This document shows, piece by piece, positions 24,899 to 33,342 of a DNA stretch of 64,000 bases (the stretch's first letter is position 1; each line of letters starts with the position of its first letter). A model generated the notes under the pieces. The model saw nothing but the letters and a program-made list of their open reading frames with translations. It searched no databases and was not told where the DNA came from. This DNA is from Chryseobacterium sp. JM1 (GTDB taxonomy: Bacteria > Bacteroidota > Bacteroidia > Flavobacteriales > Weeksellaceae), in the NCBI RefSeq assembly GCF_000737715.1, contig NZ_JPRN01000011.1, positions 1 to 64,000 of the forward strand, given 5' to 3'. The position numbers and the translations under genes were made by a program.

Positions 24899-25810
24899 AT
24901 GAAAATATCTCCATCCGTTCAGATTTCTCGCCTAAATTTTACTAATTTTAAGAGAAAATCAGATCAAGTGGGTCATCATACAGATCATTTTCCCGTTTTA
25001 GGAATTCAGGAGTTCAGCGAAAACCAGCTTCAGGGCTGTCATCTGCTGTTTAATGAATTGTATGGGGAACGTTCCATTGATGAGCCCCACAAACATGATT
25101 TTTTCATCATCAATCTTTTTGAACACGGAAAAGGCAGCCACACCATTGATTTCACGGAATATGAGGTGGGAAACAGCCAGATTCACCTTGTTTTTCCGGA
25201 TCAGGTACATCAGTGGGTGATTGAAAAGGAAACGGTAGGTTATCAGCTGATGATCAGTAGAGACTGGTTTGAGAGTTTTCTGCCTTCGCTGAGGTTTTCA
25301 GCTTCGTATTATCAGAGTCATCCGGTGATTAATCTTTCCAAAGAAACTTTTGGGACTTTTTTGTATGAATTTCAGGCCATTCAGAAAGAGGTGAGTGAAG
25401 AGCATGTATTTTGGGAAGTCATCCAGAAACGGAGTGAGCTGATCGGTTTGCTGGTCAGTAAATCGGTGGAAGGAGCTTTCAAAGATTTTGAAATGTACCA
25501 TTCCAATCCTATTATTTCTAAATTTTTACAGTTCATTGATGAACATTTCAGAACGGAAAGATCGGTGTCTTTCTATGCGGAGAAGCTTAATATTTCTGCC
25601 AATTATTTAAACATCGTCTGCAAAAAAAATCTCAATGCTTCGGCTTCATCTTTGATCCAGGACAGGATTTTGCTGGAGGCGAAACGTCTTTTAAAAGTAT
25701 CCGAAATGTCAGTCAAGGATATTGTCTATGATCTTGGTTTCTATGACCATGCGAGCTTTTCAAAATTTTTCAAAGCACAGACGGGAATGACTCCGTCGCA
25801 GTTCAAATAA
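24899..25810 (+). CDS. AraC-family transcriptional regulator between amidohydrolase paralogues
   Basis: A 303-aa activator-type regulator. The N-terminal ~170 residues form a cupin-like sensor (DEPHKHDFFIINLFEHGKG, IHLVFPDQVHQW). The C-terminal ~100 residues contain the AraC double helix-turn-helix (SVSFYAEKLNISANYLNIVC; SVKDIVYDLGFYDHASFSKFF; TGMTPSQFK). Located between two amidohydrolase paralogues on the same strand, with an 82-bp gap to the second, it probably controls them, with the substrate or product of those enzymes as likely ligand. That link is inferred. Confidence 0.92.
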   Translation: MKISPSVQISRLNFTNFKRKSDQVGHHTDHFPVLGIQEFSENQLQGCHLLFNELYGERSIDEPHKHDFFIINLFEHGKGSHTIDFTEYEVGNSQIHLVFPDQVHQWVIEKETVGYQLMISRDWFESFLPSLRFSASYYQSHPVINLSKETFGTFLYEFQAIQKEVSEEHVFWEVIQKRSELIGLLVSKSVEGAFKDFEMYHSNPIISKFLQFIDEHFRTERSVSFYAEKLNISANYLNIVCKKNLNASASSLIQDRILLEAKRLLKVSEMSVKDIVYDLGFYDHASFSKFFKAQTGMTPSQFK

Positions 25811-25892
25811 TAATCCATACAAAACAAAGCATAATTGATACACCGGCTCTGAAGTAAAGCCGGCGTAACTTTGTTCTGTTAAAAGATAAGTT

Positions 25893-27131
25893 ATGCAGTT
25901 TCCGTATCAATTGGTTGCAAAAGGAACATATTCGCTCAAAAATGTCCGTCTCGAAACGGGATTTGAATATGATGAAGGAGAAGTGATCAGAACAAAAACT
26001 GACCTTTTCAGTATGGATATAGAAGAAGGGAAAATCAAAGCTGTAAAGCCGAATGATCCTGCTTCTGATGCATTGGATGCCAAAGGTTTTCTGATGCTTC
26101 CTGCTTTTAAGGATATGCACATCCATCTGGATAAAACATGGTACGGACTTCCGTGGCAGGCACTTTCGCCCAAACGGAGAACGGTTAAGGATATGATCGC
26201 CTATGAGCAGGAAATCATCCCTGAACTTTTAAAAACTTCCGTGGAAAGGGCAGAACAGCTGATCAGTCTGTTGCAGCATTACGGAACTCATTTTGCGAGA
26301 ACGCACTTTAATATTGATCCTACCTCAGGTTTAAAATCTCTGGAACATCTGGAACAAGCTTTAGAACACAAAAAAGATTCTTTTAAAGCTGAACTAGTAG
26401 CTTTTCCGCAGCATGGTTTGTATTATACTGATACGGCTCCTTTGATGAAAGAAGCGGCACAACTGAAAAGTGTAGGTTTTATCGGAGGTCTTGATCCTTT
26501 GAGTATTGATGGGAACATAGAAAAGGTGCTTGACTTTACGGTACAGCTGGCTTTAGACCATCAAAAAGGAATTGATATCCATTTGCATGAAGCAGGAGAA
26601 TCCGGGATGAAAACCATCAATTATCTGATCGATAAAGCGATTGAAAACCCGCAGTTGCAGGGAAAAACATTTGTGAGTCATGCATTTGCTTTGGGACATC
26701 TTTCGACAAAAGAAACGGAAAAAATAGCAGAAAGAATGGCAGAAGGAAAAGTGGGAATTGCCTCTTCTGTTCCCTTCAGAGGAACGGTAATGCCGATTCC
26801 TGTCTTAAAAAAGTATGGAGTGAATGTTCTGATCGGAAATGACAATGTTCAGGATTACTGGAGTACTTTCGGTTCAGGAAATATGCTTCAGAAAGCGAAT
26901 CTGATTGCTGAGCTTTACGGATATGAAACTGAATTTGAACTGTCCAGAACACTTCAGTTTGCCACTCAAAGCATTCTTCCGCTGGATGACAAAGGAAAGC
27001 AGCAGTGGCCAAAGCCGGGTGACGAAGCCTCCATTGTACTGGCTGATGCTTCCTGTTCCGCAGAAGCGGTTTCCAGAATATCCAAAACAGAAGCCTTCAT
27101 GAATGAGGGGAACCTGTTCTGGAGACCTTAA
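25893..27131 (+). CDS. Cytoplasmic amidohydrolase, cytosine-deaminase-like
   Basis: A 412-aa paralogue of the exported amidohydrolase at 23237-24571, sharing long blocks such as KNVRLETGFEY, LPAFKDMHIHLDKT, LVAFPQHG, FTVQLALDHQKGIDIHLHE and QQWPK.GD. All metal ligands are present: HxH in MHIHLDKT, HLHEAGESG, VSHAF and IGNDNVQDYW. It lacks the signal sequence of its paralogue and begins close to the catalytic domain, so it should act in the cytoplasm. The arrangement suggests duplication followed by division of labour between the two compartments. Confidence 0.88.
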   Translation: MQFPYQLVAKGTYSLKNVRLETGFEYDEGEVIRTKTDLFSMDIEEGKIKAVKPNDPASDALDAKGFLMLPAFKDMHIHLDKTWYGLPWQALSPKRRTVKDMIAYEQEIIPELLKTSVERAEQLISLLQHYGTHFARTHFNIDPTSGLKSLEHLEQALEHKKDSFKAELVAFPQHGLYYTDTAPLMKEAAQLKSVGFIGGLDPLSIDGNIEKVLDFTVQLALDHQKGIDIHLHEAGESGMKTINYLIDKAIENPQLQGKTFVSHAFALGHLSTKETEKIAERMAEGKVGIASSVPFRGTVMPIPVLKKYGVNVLIGNDNVQDYWSTFGSGNMLQKANLIAELYGYETEFELSRTLQFATQSILPLDDKGKQQWPKPGDEASIVLADASCSAEAVSRISKTEAFMNEGNLFWRP

Positions 27132-27171
27132 TTGAAATATATATTTTTTAATATACTTGTTTTTTGTGAAT

Positions 27172-27200
27172 AAAGCCATTGGATTTTCTGATGGCTTTTT
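27172..27200 (+). terminator. Terminator after the cytoplasmic amidohydrolase gene
   Basis: Stem AAAGCCAT / ATGGCTTT with an 11-nt loop, then T-run, 41 nt beyond the stop codon. Confidence 0.8.
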
Positions 27201-27281
27201 CGGTATGCAGGTGAGAGATTAAGAATCATGTGAAAACATCAGATGAGATCAATAGCTTTTGATTGGAGTAGCTAACTAATA

Positions 27282-27314
27282 AAAAGCCATCAGAAAAAAT
27301 TCCTGATGGCTTTT
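27282..27314 (-). terminator. Terminator of the lipoprotein/TonB receptor unit
   Basis: Perfect 12-bp stem AAAAGCCATCAG / CTGATGGCTTTT, 9-nt loop; on the minus strand it is followed by T residues, 28 nt beyond the stop at 27342. Its sequence resembles the facing terminator at 27172. Confidence 0.85.
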
Positions 27315-27341
27315 ACAATTTGATATGAAGAAACTAGTTAC

Positions 27342-28565
27342 TTATTGTAATCCTGCTAAAAGGTTTACTCCGTCTACTGTAGCCCAGGCTCCAGGAGTTA
27401 GAGAAACTTTGGTAACAGTAGTAGCATTGGTGAAAGTTTTAGCACCGTTTGGAGAGAATGCATATCCCCAAACTCCTGCATTGTCAGAGTTTAAGTAGGT
27501 AAGAGGAGCTACAACCACTTTTCCGGTATTTACCTGGCTTGTTTCTGTAGCTGCATCCTGGATCAGAACGCTATAAGCTTTCTGAGTTCCGATATTTTTA
27601 TAACCGCTGATATAAACATTTGTGAAAATTCCTGTTCCGTGCTTTTTGAACTGGATCGCAGAAATTTCTGGAGAGTTGGCAGATTCAGGGTTAGTATTTG
27701 TATCTCTGATTAAAGTGATGTTGGATACTTTTGGTGCTACGTTATCAGCATTACCAGAAGCTTCGATTTCCATTCCGAAGTTCCCTGTTCCTGTCTGGAA
27801 AGCATACCAGTTCGTATTGTTCTGTCCGCTCCATGCATCCTGCCAGTCGAAAGAGTCATCGAAGTTACCGTAAGAAACGATGTTTTTAGCACTTACAGTT
27901 CCACCGAAGAATTCATATCCGTCGTCAGTTCCTTTGTAGGTTACAAGGTTTTCTAAAGTAGTTCCGGCCCCTACAGCGTAGAATGTCATAGAGTTGGTTT
28001 CAGAAGTACCGTCACCGATTTTTTTACCAGCGTATTCTACTCTTACAAACTTCATAGTTCCAGAGTTTGAATTGGCATCAGTTCCTCCGTAGTAAACGTT
28101 ATTTCCGTCTTCAGAAAGAGCCTGTGTATTTCCGTTCACCGCTTTGATAGGAGCGCTTCCGTAGATGGTAATTCCACCCCAGTCCCCAGGAGTTTTAGTA
28201 GAAGTAGTGAAGACAATCGGCTCAGCAGCTGTACCTACAGCATTGATCTTTCCGTCCTGAAGAATCACTAAACCACTTGTTTTAGAAGTGACTACATTGA
28301 AAGTAGCTCCTGCTTCAATAGTGATGGTAGCGTTATTTGTAATTTTTACGATTCCGTCTAATGTATAACTTCCTTTTTTGATAAGGATATCTTTTGAAAT
28401 AGTTCCTGACAATGTTCCGCTTCCGCTTAATACACTTTCAGTAGTTCCAGGAGTAGTAACTGTAGTACCGTCTCCTAAGCCATCATTTACCTCGATAGTA
28501 CATGAATTTAAGGCTAATGTTAACACGGCTGTTAACGATAATAATGATAAAACTCTTCTTTTCAT
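27342..28565 (-). CDS. Beta-helix-type lipoprotein partnered with a TonB-dependent receptor
   Basis: A 407-aa lipoprotein (signal peptide ending ALNSC, Cys22). The mature protein is Gly/Thr/Asn-rich with repeated short strands (GTLSGTISKDILIKKGSYTL, NNATITIEAGATFNV, PIVFTTSTKTPGDWGGITIYG, DDSFDWQDAWSGQNN), suggesting a right-handed beta-helix. It lies 41 bp downstream of the TonB receptor on the same strand, the usual place for a surface-exposed substrate-binding partner. With a PhoB/PhoR-like pair adjacent, a role in capture or processing of phosphorus compounds is plausible but unproven. No catalytic motif was identified. Confidence 0.8.
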   Translation of the reverse strand: MKRRVLSLLSLTAVLTLALNSCTIEVNDGLGDGTTVTTPGTTESVLSGSGTLSGTISKDILIKKGSYTLDGIVKITNNATITIEAGATFNVVTSKTSGLVILQDGKINAVGTAAEPIVFTTSTKTPGDWGGITIYGSAPIKAVNGNTQALSEDGNNVYYGGTDANSNSGTMKFVRVEYAGKKIGDGTSETNSMTFYAVGAGTTLENLVTYKGTDDGYEFFGGTVSAKNIVSYGNFDDSFDWQDAWSGQNNTNWYAFQTGTGNFGMEIEASGNADNVAPKVSNITLIRDTNTNPESANSPEISAIQFKKHGTGIFTNVYISGYKNIGTQKAYSVLIQDAATETSQVNTGKVVVAPLTYLNSDNAGVWGYAFSPNGAKTFTNATTVTKVSLTPGAWATVDGVNLLAGLQ

Positions 28566-28606
28566 TTTTATACTTTATTTTTATTTTTATTTTTTATTAA
28601 TTTATT

Positions 28607-31252
28607 TTAGAATGTGTAGCCAACAGTAAAGTTGAATGTGATACCTCTGTAGTAGTTGACCAATGTATTATTTCCTTCCTCTATATTAAGCGGGAGATAA
28701 TTTTTGTCACCCAATAAGATTTTATATTTGCTGTCTAAGATATTCTGTACTCCCAGTTTTACATTCCAGTTTTTGGATAGTTGCCCCTGATATACAAAAT
28801 CGATCTGGCTGAACGGTTTTTCGTAGTAGTTATCTGTACCTGCACCTCCAGTTGCATATATTTTGCTTCCTGATACGTTATACACAAGAGAGAAAGTATG
28901 GGCTAAGTTGTTACGGTTTTTAAGTTCGTACTTTAAATCAGCGTTGATTGTATAAGGAGCAGCTCCCTGTAAACCTCTTTTGCGCAGTTTTTCCCCTGTA
29001 GTCTGGAACCATTTTGGTTCCTCCATTTTTAGCTGATCTGCACTTCTTTCAACATCAGAATGCATGATGGTTGCGTTAGCACCTAAGGTAAAGTTGTGAA
29101 GAGATTCGGAAATTCTGCTTAAACTTAAAATCCCTTCCAATTCTATTCCGAATAAATCTGCTTTTTTAGCATTAAAGAAGGTGATTGTAGAACCTGTTGC
29201 ATCTCCTGAAGCTACCAATGAACGCTCGATTGCATTGTTAATTCTTTTTGCGAATAGGTTTACAGCAAACATTTCCTTGTTAGTAGGGAAGTATTCCCAT
29301 TTCAAATCAAAGTTATAGTTTTCACTGTTCTGAATATTTTGATTTCCGACAATATTTACGTTATCCGGACTCACATATTTGATAGGCATTGTCTCAATCA
29401 GAATTGGACGTGTAACAGTCTTACTGAATGAAAATCTTAAATTCTGTTTAGTATCAAGTGCCTTTTTAATGGATAATGAAGGCAAAAAGAAATCTTTGTT
29501 TTTTTCAAGATTATTCTTTTTCTCAGCACCTTGATCAGAGTAACGAATGAGGGTCATATCGTTTTCGTATCTCGCACCTAGCAAAATATCCCAGGAATCA
29601 TTTGGTTTAAAGTTAATATTAGCATATCCACCATTGATTATTTGATAAAAGCTTGAATAGAACTGTGAAATATCAGAGCCCTCCTGATAATATAAGTTTC
29701 CGTTCTTTAATGAGGCATTAAAAGTATCCTGAGGAGTATCCACATTGGTTACAAAGACAGGATTTGAGAAACCTGCTGCCGGACGACCAAAAATAAATCT
29801 ATAAGAAGTTTTTCTAAAATCTGAGAAACCATTATAACCCACAGCAATCTGAATAGGATAATCCTTTCTGTCTCCTTTTTCACCAAGAGATAGCTGATAT
29901 TCTGCGAAAGCTGAACCGTAAAACCTTGAATCAACATCTAAATATTGACGGATAAGGTTGTTTCCTCCGTAACGCATTTGAACATATCCATCTGAAAGAA
30001 TACCGCCTGTGCTCGGATCAGCTCGGTTACCATCTATGATTTTTCTATCTGGCTGGCTGTAGTTGTTGAGTACATAACTCGCTCCAGCTTTAACCTGATT
30101 TCTCGCGTTAATTTTTTGTGAAGCTGTTAATTGCAGATCCAAAAATCTTGAAATATCTAATTGGTTAGTTCTAAAAAATCCGGTTTCTTTATTGAAAACC
30201 TGTCCATCTTTATAGCCATAATTATCTTCAATAATATTATTTGCATTTTGTAGATAAATAGCATTTAAATTAACATTGGTTCCTTTGTTTTTATACCCTA
30301 AACCTAATAATATGGAAGACTCAGTCTCGTAATTATATTGCTTACGGTTAAGGAAGTTCATATTGTCAATGAAATTTTCGCCCTGAGCTCTAAACTGATT
30401 ATTAGCACCGTCTTTATATTCAAATTTACTCGACTGGTTTAAAGAGAATAGAATTCCTAAATTCCCGGTTTCTCCCATTTTTACTTTCTGAGCAGTAGTA
30501 AATCCAATACTTGTATTAGGCATCGATTTTACATTGTTCACATTCCAGGAGTCTTTGAATGAATTTAGTGACTGGTCCGGAGTAAATTTATAATTATCAG
30601 GTCTTGAGTTTCTGATCTCATCAGGAAGCTTTCGGTCTTTAGAATTTAATCCCAGATATCCCTCCATTCCGTCTGCACCTTCAGCTATTTTGAAATTGTT
30701 TCTGAATGTGCTCAAAGTATTCACTCCCACACTGAATTCTACCTTTGTAAAAGGCTTATCAATCGTAAGCGTCTCGATATCAAAAGTAGCTCCTGCAAAA
30801 TCTCCGTAAAGGTTGGAGTTGAAGGTTTTATAAATGTTTAATTTTCCTACCACATCCGTTGGAAACTGCTTTAGCGCAATAATCTTTTGGAATGGGTTGT
30901 TGGAAGGAGATCCAAGACCGTTGATCAATAAATAATTGTATCGTTCTTCAAGACCTCTTACGAAAAGTCCTCTTCCTTCTACCGTAGTGATTCCCGTTAC
31001 TTTCGTAAGTCCCTGTTCTACGTTAGAGATTCCTTTTCTGGATATCTCTTCAGCACTTACAGCCTGTTTTTGAATAACCGCTTTTTTTTGTTCTCCTAAT
31101 ACCGCAGTTTCAGTTTTCTTGTTACTGCTTCCCTGGATTACTACGCCATCAATTTTTTTCTCCTTTATAATCGTGTCCTGCTTCGTTTCCTGAGCGTAAA
31201 ACATTGATCCGGATAAAAATACGACTGCAATGCTAAGTTTATTAATTTTCAT
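28607..31252 (-). CDS. TonB-dependent outer-membrane receptor
   Basis: An 881-aa receptor. I chose the ATG at 31252 because it leads into a clean signal peptide (MKINKLSIAVVFLSGSMFYAQ); the longer frame adds a short basic stretch. The plug domain follows (EEISRKGISNVEQGLTKVTGI, GRGLFVRGLEERYNYLLINGL, GDFAGATFDI), then a 22-strand-type barrel ending in a terminal aromatic strand (ITFNFTVGYTF). It has no N-terminal carboxypeptidase-like domain, unlike SusC proteins. It is transcribed with a lipoprotein and divergently from the PhoB/PhoR-like genes; the shared region carries 11-bp-phased TTAAC repeats. Energised uptake of a phosphate-related substrate is inferred. Confidence 0.92.
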   Translation of the reverse strand: MKINKLSIAVVFLSGSMFYAQETKQDTIIKEKKIDGVVIQGSSNKKTETAVLGEQKKAVIQKQAVSAEEISRKGISNVEQGLTKVTGITTVEGRGLFVRGLEERYNYLLINGLGSPSNNPFQKIIALKQFPTDVVGKLNIYKTFNSNLYGDFAGATFDIETLTIDKPFTKVEFSVGVNTLSTFRNNFKIAEGADGMEGYLGLNSKDRKLPDEIRNSRPDNYKFTPDQSLNSFKDSWNVNNVKSMPNTSIGFTTAQKVKMGETGNLGILFSLNQSSKFEYKDGANNQFRAQGENFIDNMNFLNRKQYNYETESSILLGLGYKNKGTNVNLNAIYLQNANNIIEDNYGYKDGQVFNKETGFFRTNQLDISRFLDLQLTASQKINARNQVKAGASYVLNNYSQPDRKIIDGNRADPSTGGILSDGYVQMRYGGNNLIRQYLDVDSRFYGSAFAEYQLSLGEKGDRKDYPIQIAVGYNGFSDFRKTSYRFIFGRPAAGFSNPVFVTNVDTPQDTFNASLKNGNLYYQEGSDISQFYSSFYQIINGGYANINFKPNDSWDILLGARYENDMTLIRYSDQGAEKKNNLEKNKDFFLPSLSIKKALDTKQNLRFSFSKTVTRPILIETMPIKYVSPDNVNIVGNQNIQNSENYNFDLKWEYFPTNKEMFAVNLFAKRINNAIERSLVASGDATGSTITFFNAKKADLFGIELEGILSLSRISESLHNFTLGANATIMHSDVERSADQLKMEEPKWFQTTGEKLRKRGLQGAAPYTINADLKYELKNRNNLAHTFSLVYNVSGSKIYATGGAGTDNYYEKPFSQIDFVYQGQLSKNWNVKLGVQNILDSKYKILLGDKNYLPLNIEEGNNTLVNYYRGITFNFTVGYTF

Positions 31253-31330
31253 TATTTTACTTACTTTATTTACTAGATTCTTTCGGTGCAAAGGAATAAA
31301 AGATTAATGGGGTAAATGGTTTAGGGTGTT

Positions 31331-31389
31331 TTAATTTTTTTTTAACTAAACATTAATAAAAGGGGATTATTGTTAACTTTATGTGAACG
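31331..31389. promoter_or_regulatory. Candidate Pho-box operator: 11-bp-phased TTAAC-like repeats
   Basis: TTAA(C/T) half-sites begin at 31331, 31342 and 31353, exactly 11 bp apart; a second pair, TTAAC at 31373 and TGAAC at 31384, is again 11 bp apart. This matches the geometry of PhoB/PhoP binding sites (hexamer or heptamer half-sites on an 11-bp repeat). The first cluster lies upstream of the TonB receptor gene, the second just ahead of the -33 element of the PhoB-like gene. Confidence 0.5.
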
Positions 31390-31397
31390 ATAATAGA

Positions 31398-31432
31398 TTT
31401 GTTCATCTGTGCTTTAAAATTTATTAACTTTG
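31398..31432 (+). promoter_or_regulatory. Promoter of the PhoB-like regulator gene
   Basis: TTTG (31398-31401), 23-bp spacer, TAACTTTG (31425-31432), matching the Bacteroidetes -33/-7 consensus. The start codon follows at 31451, giving a short leader. Confidence 0.7.
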
Positions 31433-31450
31433 ACTCTGTAAAAATTTAAA

Positions 31451-32128
31451 ATGAACCAAAAGAAAATACTCTTAATAGACGACGAACTGGATATTTTAGA
31501 GATTCTGTCTTACAACTTAGAAAAAGAAGGCTACGACATCTATACAGCCACAAACGGTAACGAAGGTATAGACAAAGCCAAAGAGATCATCCCGGACCTT
31601 ATCCTATTAGATGTTATGATGCCAGAAAAAGACGGTATCGAAACATGTCAGGAACTCCGCAAAGTAAAAGAACTTCAGAAAACACTCATCGTTTTCCTTT
31701 CCGCTAGAAGCGAAGAGTTCTCACAGCTTGCAGGATTCCAGGCCGGAGCCAATGATTATATTGTAAAACTAATCAAACCGAAAATTCTGATCTCTAAAGT
31801 AAATGCTTTACTGCAGTTGACTTCTCAGGTGTCTGATAATGCGAAACTGATCGAAATAGGTGATCTGATTATCGACAAAGACAATTTCAGAGTTTCCAAA
31901 AGCGGACAGCAGTTCCTTCTTCCTAAAAAAGAATTCGACTTGTTGTATCTTCTGGCTTCAAACACTGAGAAAGTATTTAAGAGAGAAGAAATTCTTGAAA
32001 AAGTATGGGGAAATGACGTGATCGTAGGAGAAAGAACCATTGACGTCCACATCAGAAGATTAAGAGAAAAACTGGGAATTAATACCATCCAGACATTAAA
32101 GGGAATCGGTTATAAACTTATCGTTTAA
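31451..32128 (+). CDS. PhoB-like response regulator (OmpR/PhoB family)
   Basis: A 225-aa two-domain regulator. The receiver domain (residues 1-120) has the acidic pocket (LIDDE), phospho-acceptor Asp54 in LILLDVMMPEKDG, and the conserved Thr/Ser (FLSAR) and Lys (NDYIVKL). The C-terminal winged helix shows FKREEILEKVWGNDVIVGERTIDVHIRRLREKLG split across the recognition helix and wing, as in PhoB. It precedes a membrane histidine kinase by 48 bp and is divergent from a TonB receptor. The PhoB assignment is supported by kinase architecture, by the phased TTAAC repeats upstream and by synteny type, but other OmpR-class roles remain possible. Confidence 0.85.
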   Translation: MNQKKILLIDDELDILEILSYNLEKEGYDIYTATNGNEGIDKAKEIIPDLILLDVMMPEKDGIETCQELRKVKELQKTLIVFLSARSEEFSQLAGFQAGANDYIVKLIKPKILISKVNALLQLTSQVSDNAKLIEIGDLIIDKDNFRVSKSGQQFLLPKKEFDLLYLLASNTEKVFKREEILEKVWGNDVIVGERTIDVHIRRLREKLGINTIQTLKGIGYKLIV

Positions 32129-32176
32129 TAACTTTAATTCCTACCTTTACATAACCTATAAAAACAACTTGTAAAA

Positions 32177-33208
32177 TTGAAATTTTACAGACTTACACTC
32201 GTCGCCTCGTGTCTTCTGACACTGGTGATGTTTCTTTTAGTGATCATCTTTGATTCGCTGAAGGATATCTATTACCGGACGCCTTTCTTTAAAATAGGCC
32301 TTTTTATCTGTCTGGTTCTCATTTTTATCATCAATTATGTCGTTCTGGAGCTTCTCTTCAACTACTACGGGAAAAAGCAGGTTCGTGGACTTTCACAGAT
32401 GCTTCCGCAGGAAATTGTTCATGACAATAACGAAAACATTACCATTAAAGAACTAGGCGAAAGATTTTCGGATCTGAACCAGCAGCAGGTAACGGAGATC
32501 GATATGATGAAAGAAATGGAAAGCTACCGTAAAGAATACATCGGAAACGTTTCCCATGAGCTTAAAACTCCTTTGTTTTCCATTCAGGGGTATGTAGAAA
32601 CCCTTAGAGACGGCGGGGTGGACAATCTTACCATTCGTGATAAATATCTGGAAAGGATCGATAAATCAGTGGAAAGACTGATCGCTATTGTTACCGATCT
32701 GGATATGATCAACCGTCTTGAAGCTGGTGAGATCAGCATTACCAATTCAAAATTTGATGTCAATCTTTTAATTAAAGAAATTTTTGAACTTCTCGAGTTT
32801 GAAGCAGAAAAACACAATACGACGCTGCAGATTCAGACCCTTCATCCGCAAATCTTTGTAGATGCCGACAAACAGAAGATTTCTCAGGTTTTCATTAATC
32901 TAATTTCCAATGCCATTCATTATGCCAACAGGCAGGAAGCTAAAGTCGTAGTCAAAACCAGCGTTCTTAAAAATAAAGTGCTCATTGAAGTGATCGACAA
33001 CGGAATGGGAATTAAAGCCGAAATTCTTCCAAGGATTTTCGAAAGATTCTACCGCGTGGAAACCAGCAGAAGCAGAAGGGAAGGGGGTTCAGGACTAGGA
33101 CTCGCTATTGTAAAGCACATCCTGGAGGCCCACAATGAAAATATAACCGTAGAAAGTGTTTATCTTGAAGGAACTAAATTCAGTTTTATGCTTGAAAAAA
33201 GTAAATAA
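32177..33208 (+). CDS. PhoR-like sensor histidine kinase
   Basis: A 343-aa membrane kinase. No in-frame ATG lies upstream, and the TTG at 32177 gives a natural start two residues before the first helix; starting at the first internal ATG (residue 18) would cut that helix. Two transmembrane helices (about 7-25 and 40-62) enclose a very short periplasmic loop. Then follow the HisKA domain with phospho-accepting His127 (GNVSHELKTPLF) and the HATPase domain with N-box (INLISNAIHYA), G1 (DNGMGI), F (FERFYRV) and G2 (GGSGLGLAI). The small sensor loop fits PhoR, which reads phosphate status through transporter contacts rather than by binding ligand. It should phosphorylate the upstream regulator. 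Confidence 0.88.
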   Translation: MKFYRLTLVASCLLTLVMFLLVIIFDSLKDIYYRTPFFKIGLFICLVLIFIINYVVLELLFNYYGKKQVRGLSQMLPQEIVHDNNENITIKELGERFSDLNQQQVTEIDMMKEMESYRKEYIGNVSHELKTPLFSIQGYVETLRDGGVDNLTIRDKYLERIDKSVERLIAIVTDLDMINRLEAGEISITNSKFDVNLLIKEIFELLEFEAEKHNTTLQIQTLHPQIFVDADKQKISQVFINLISNAIHYANRQEAKVVVKTSVLKNKVLIEVIDNGMGIKAEILPRIFERFYRVETSRSRREGGSGLGLAIVKHILEAHNENITVESVYLEGTKFSFMLEKSK

Positions 33209-33260
33209 TTCTGGTAAAATGTAAGAAAAAAAAATATTTTAAAAAATCCTGAAATATTTT

Positions 33261-33289
33261 TTTGTCACCTGTCATTTATTATATATTTG
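33261..33289 (+). promoter_or_regulatory. Promoter of the pRiA4b-like gene
   Basis: TTTG (33261-33264), 17-bp spacer, TATATTTG (33282-33289): a full Bacteroidetes promoter 53 nt before the start codon. Confidence 0.7.
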
Positions 33290-33342
33290 CAACAGAGATT
33301 TATCATAATAATTAAGGCAAAAAAGTAATTTAAGAAACTGAT

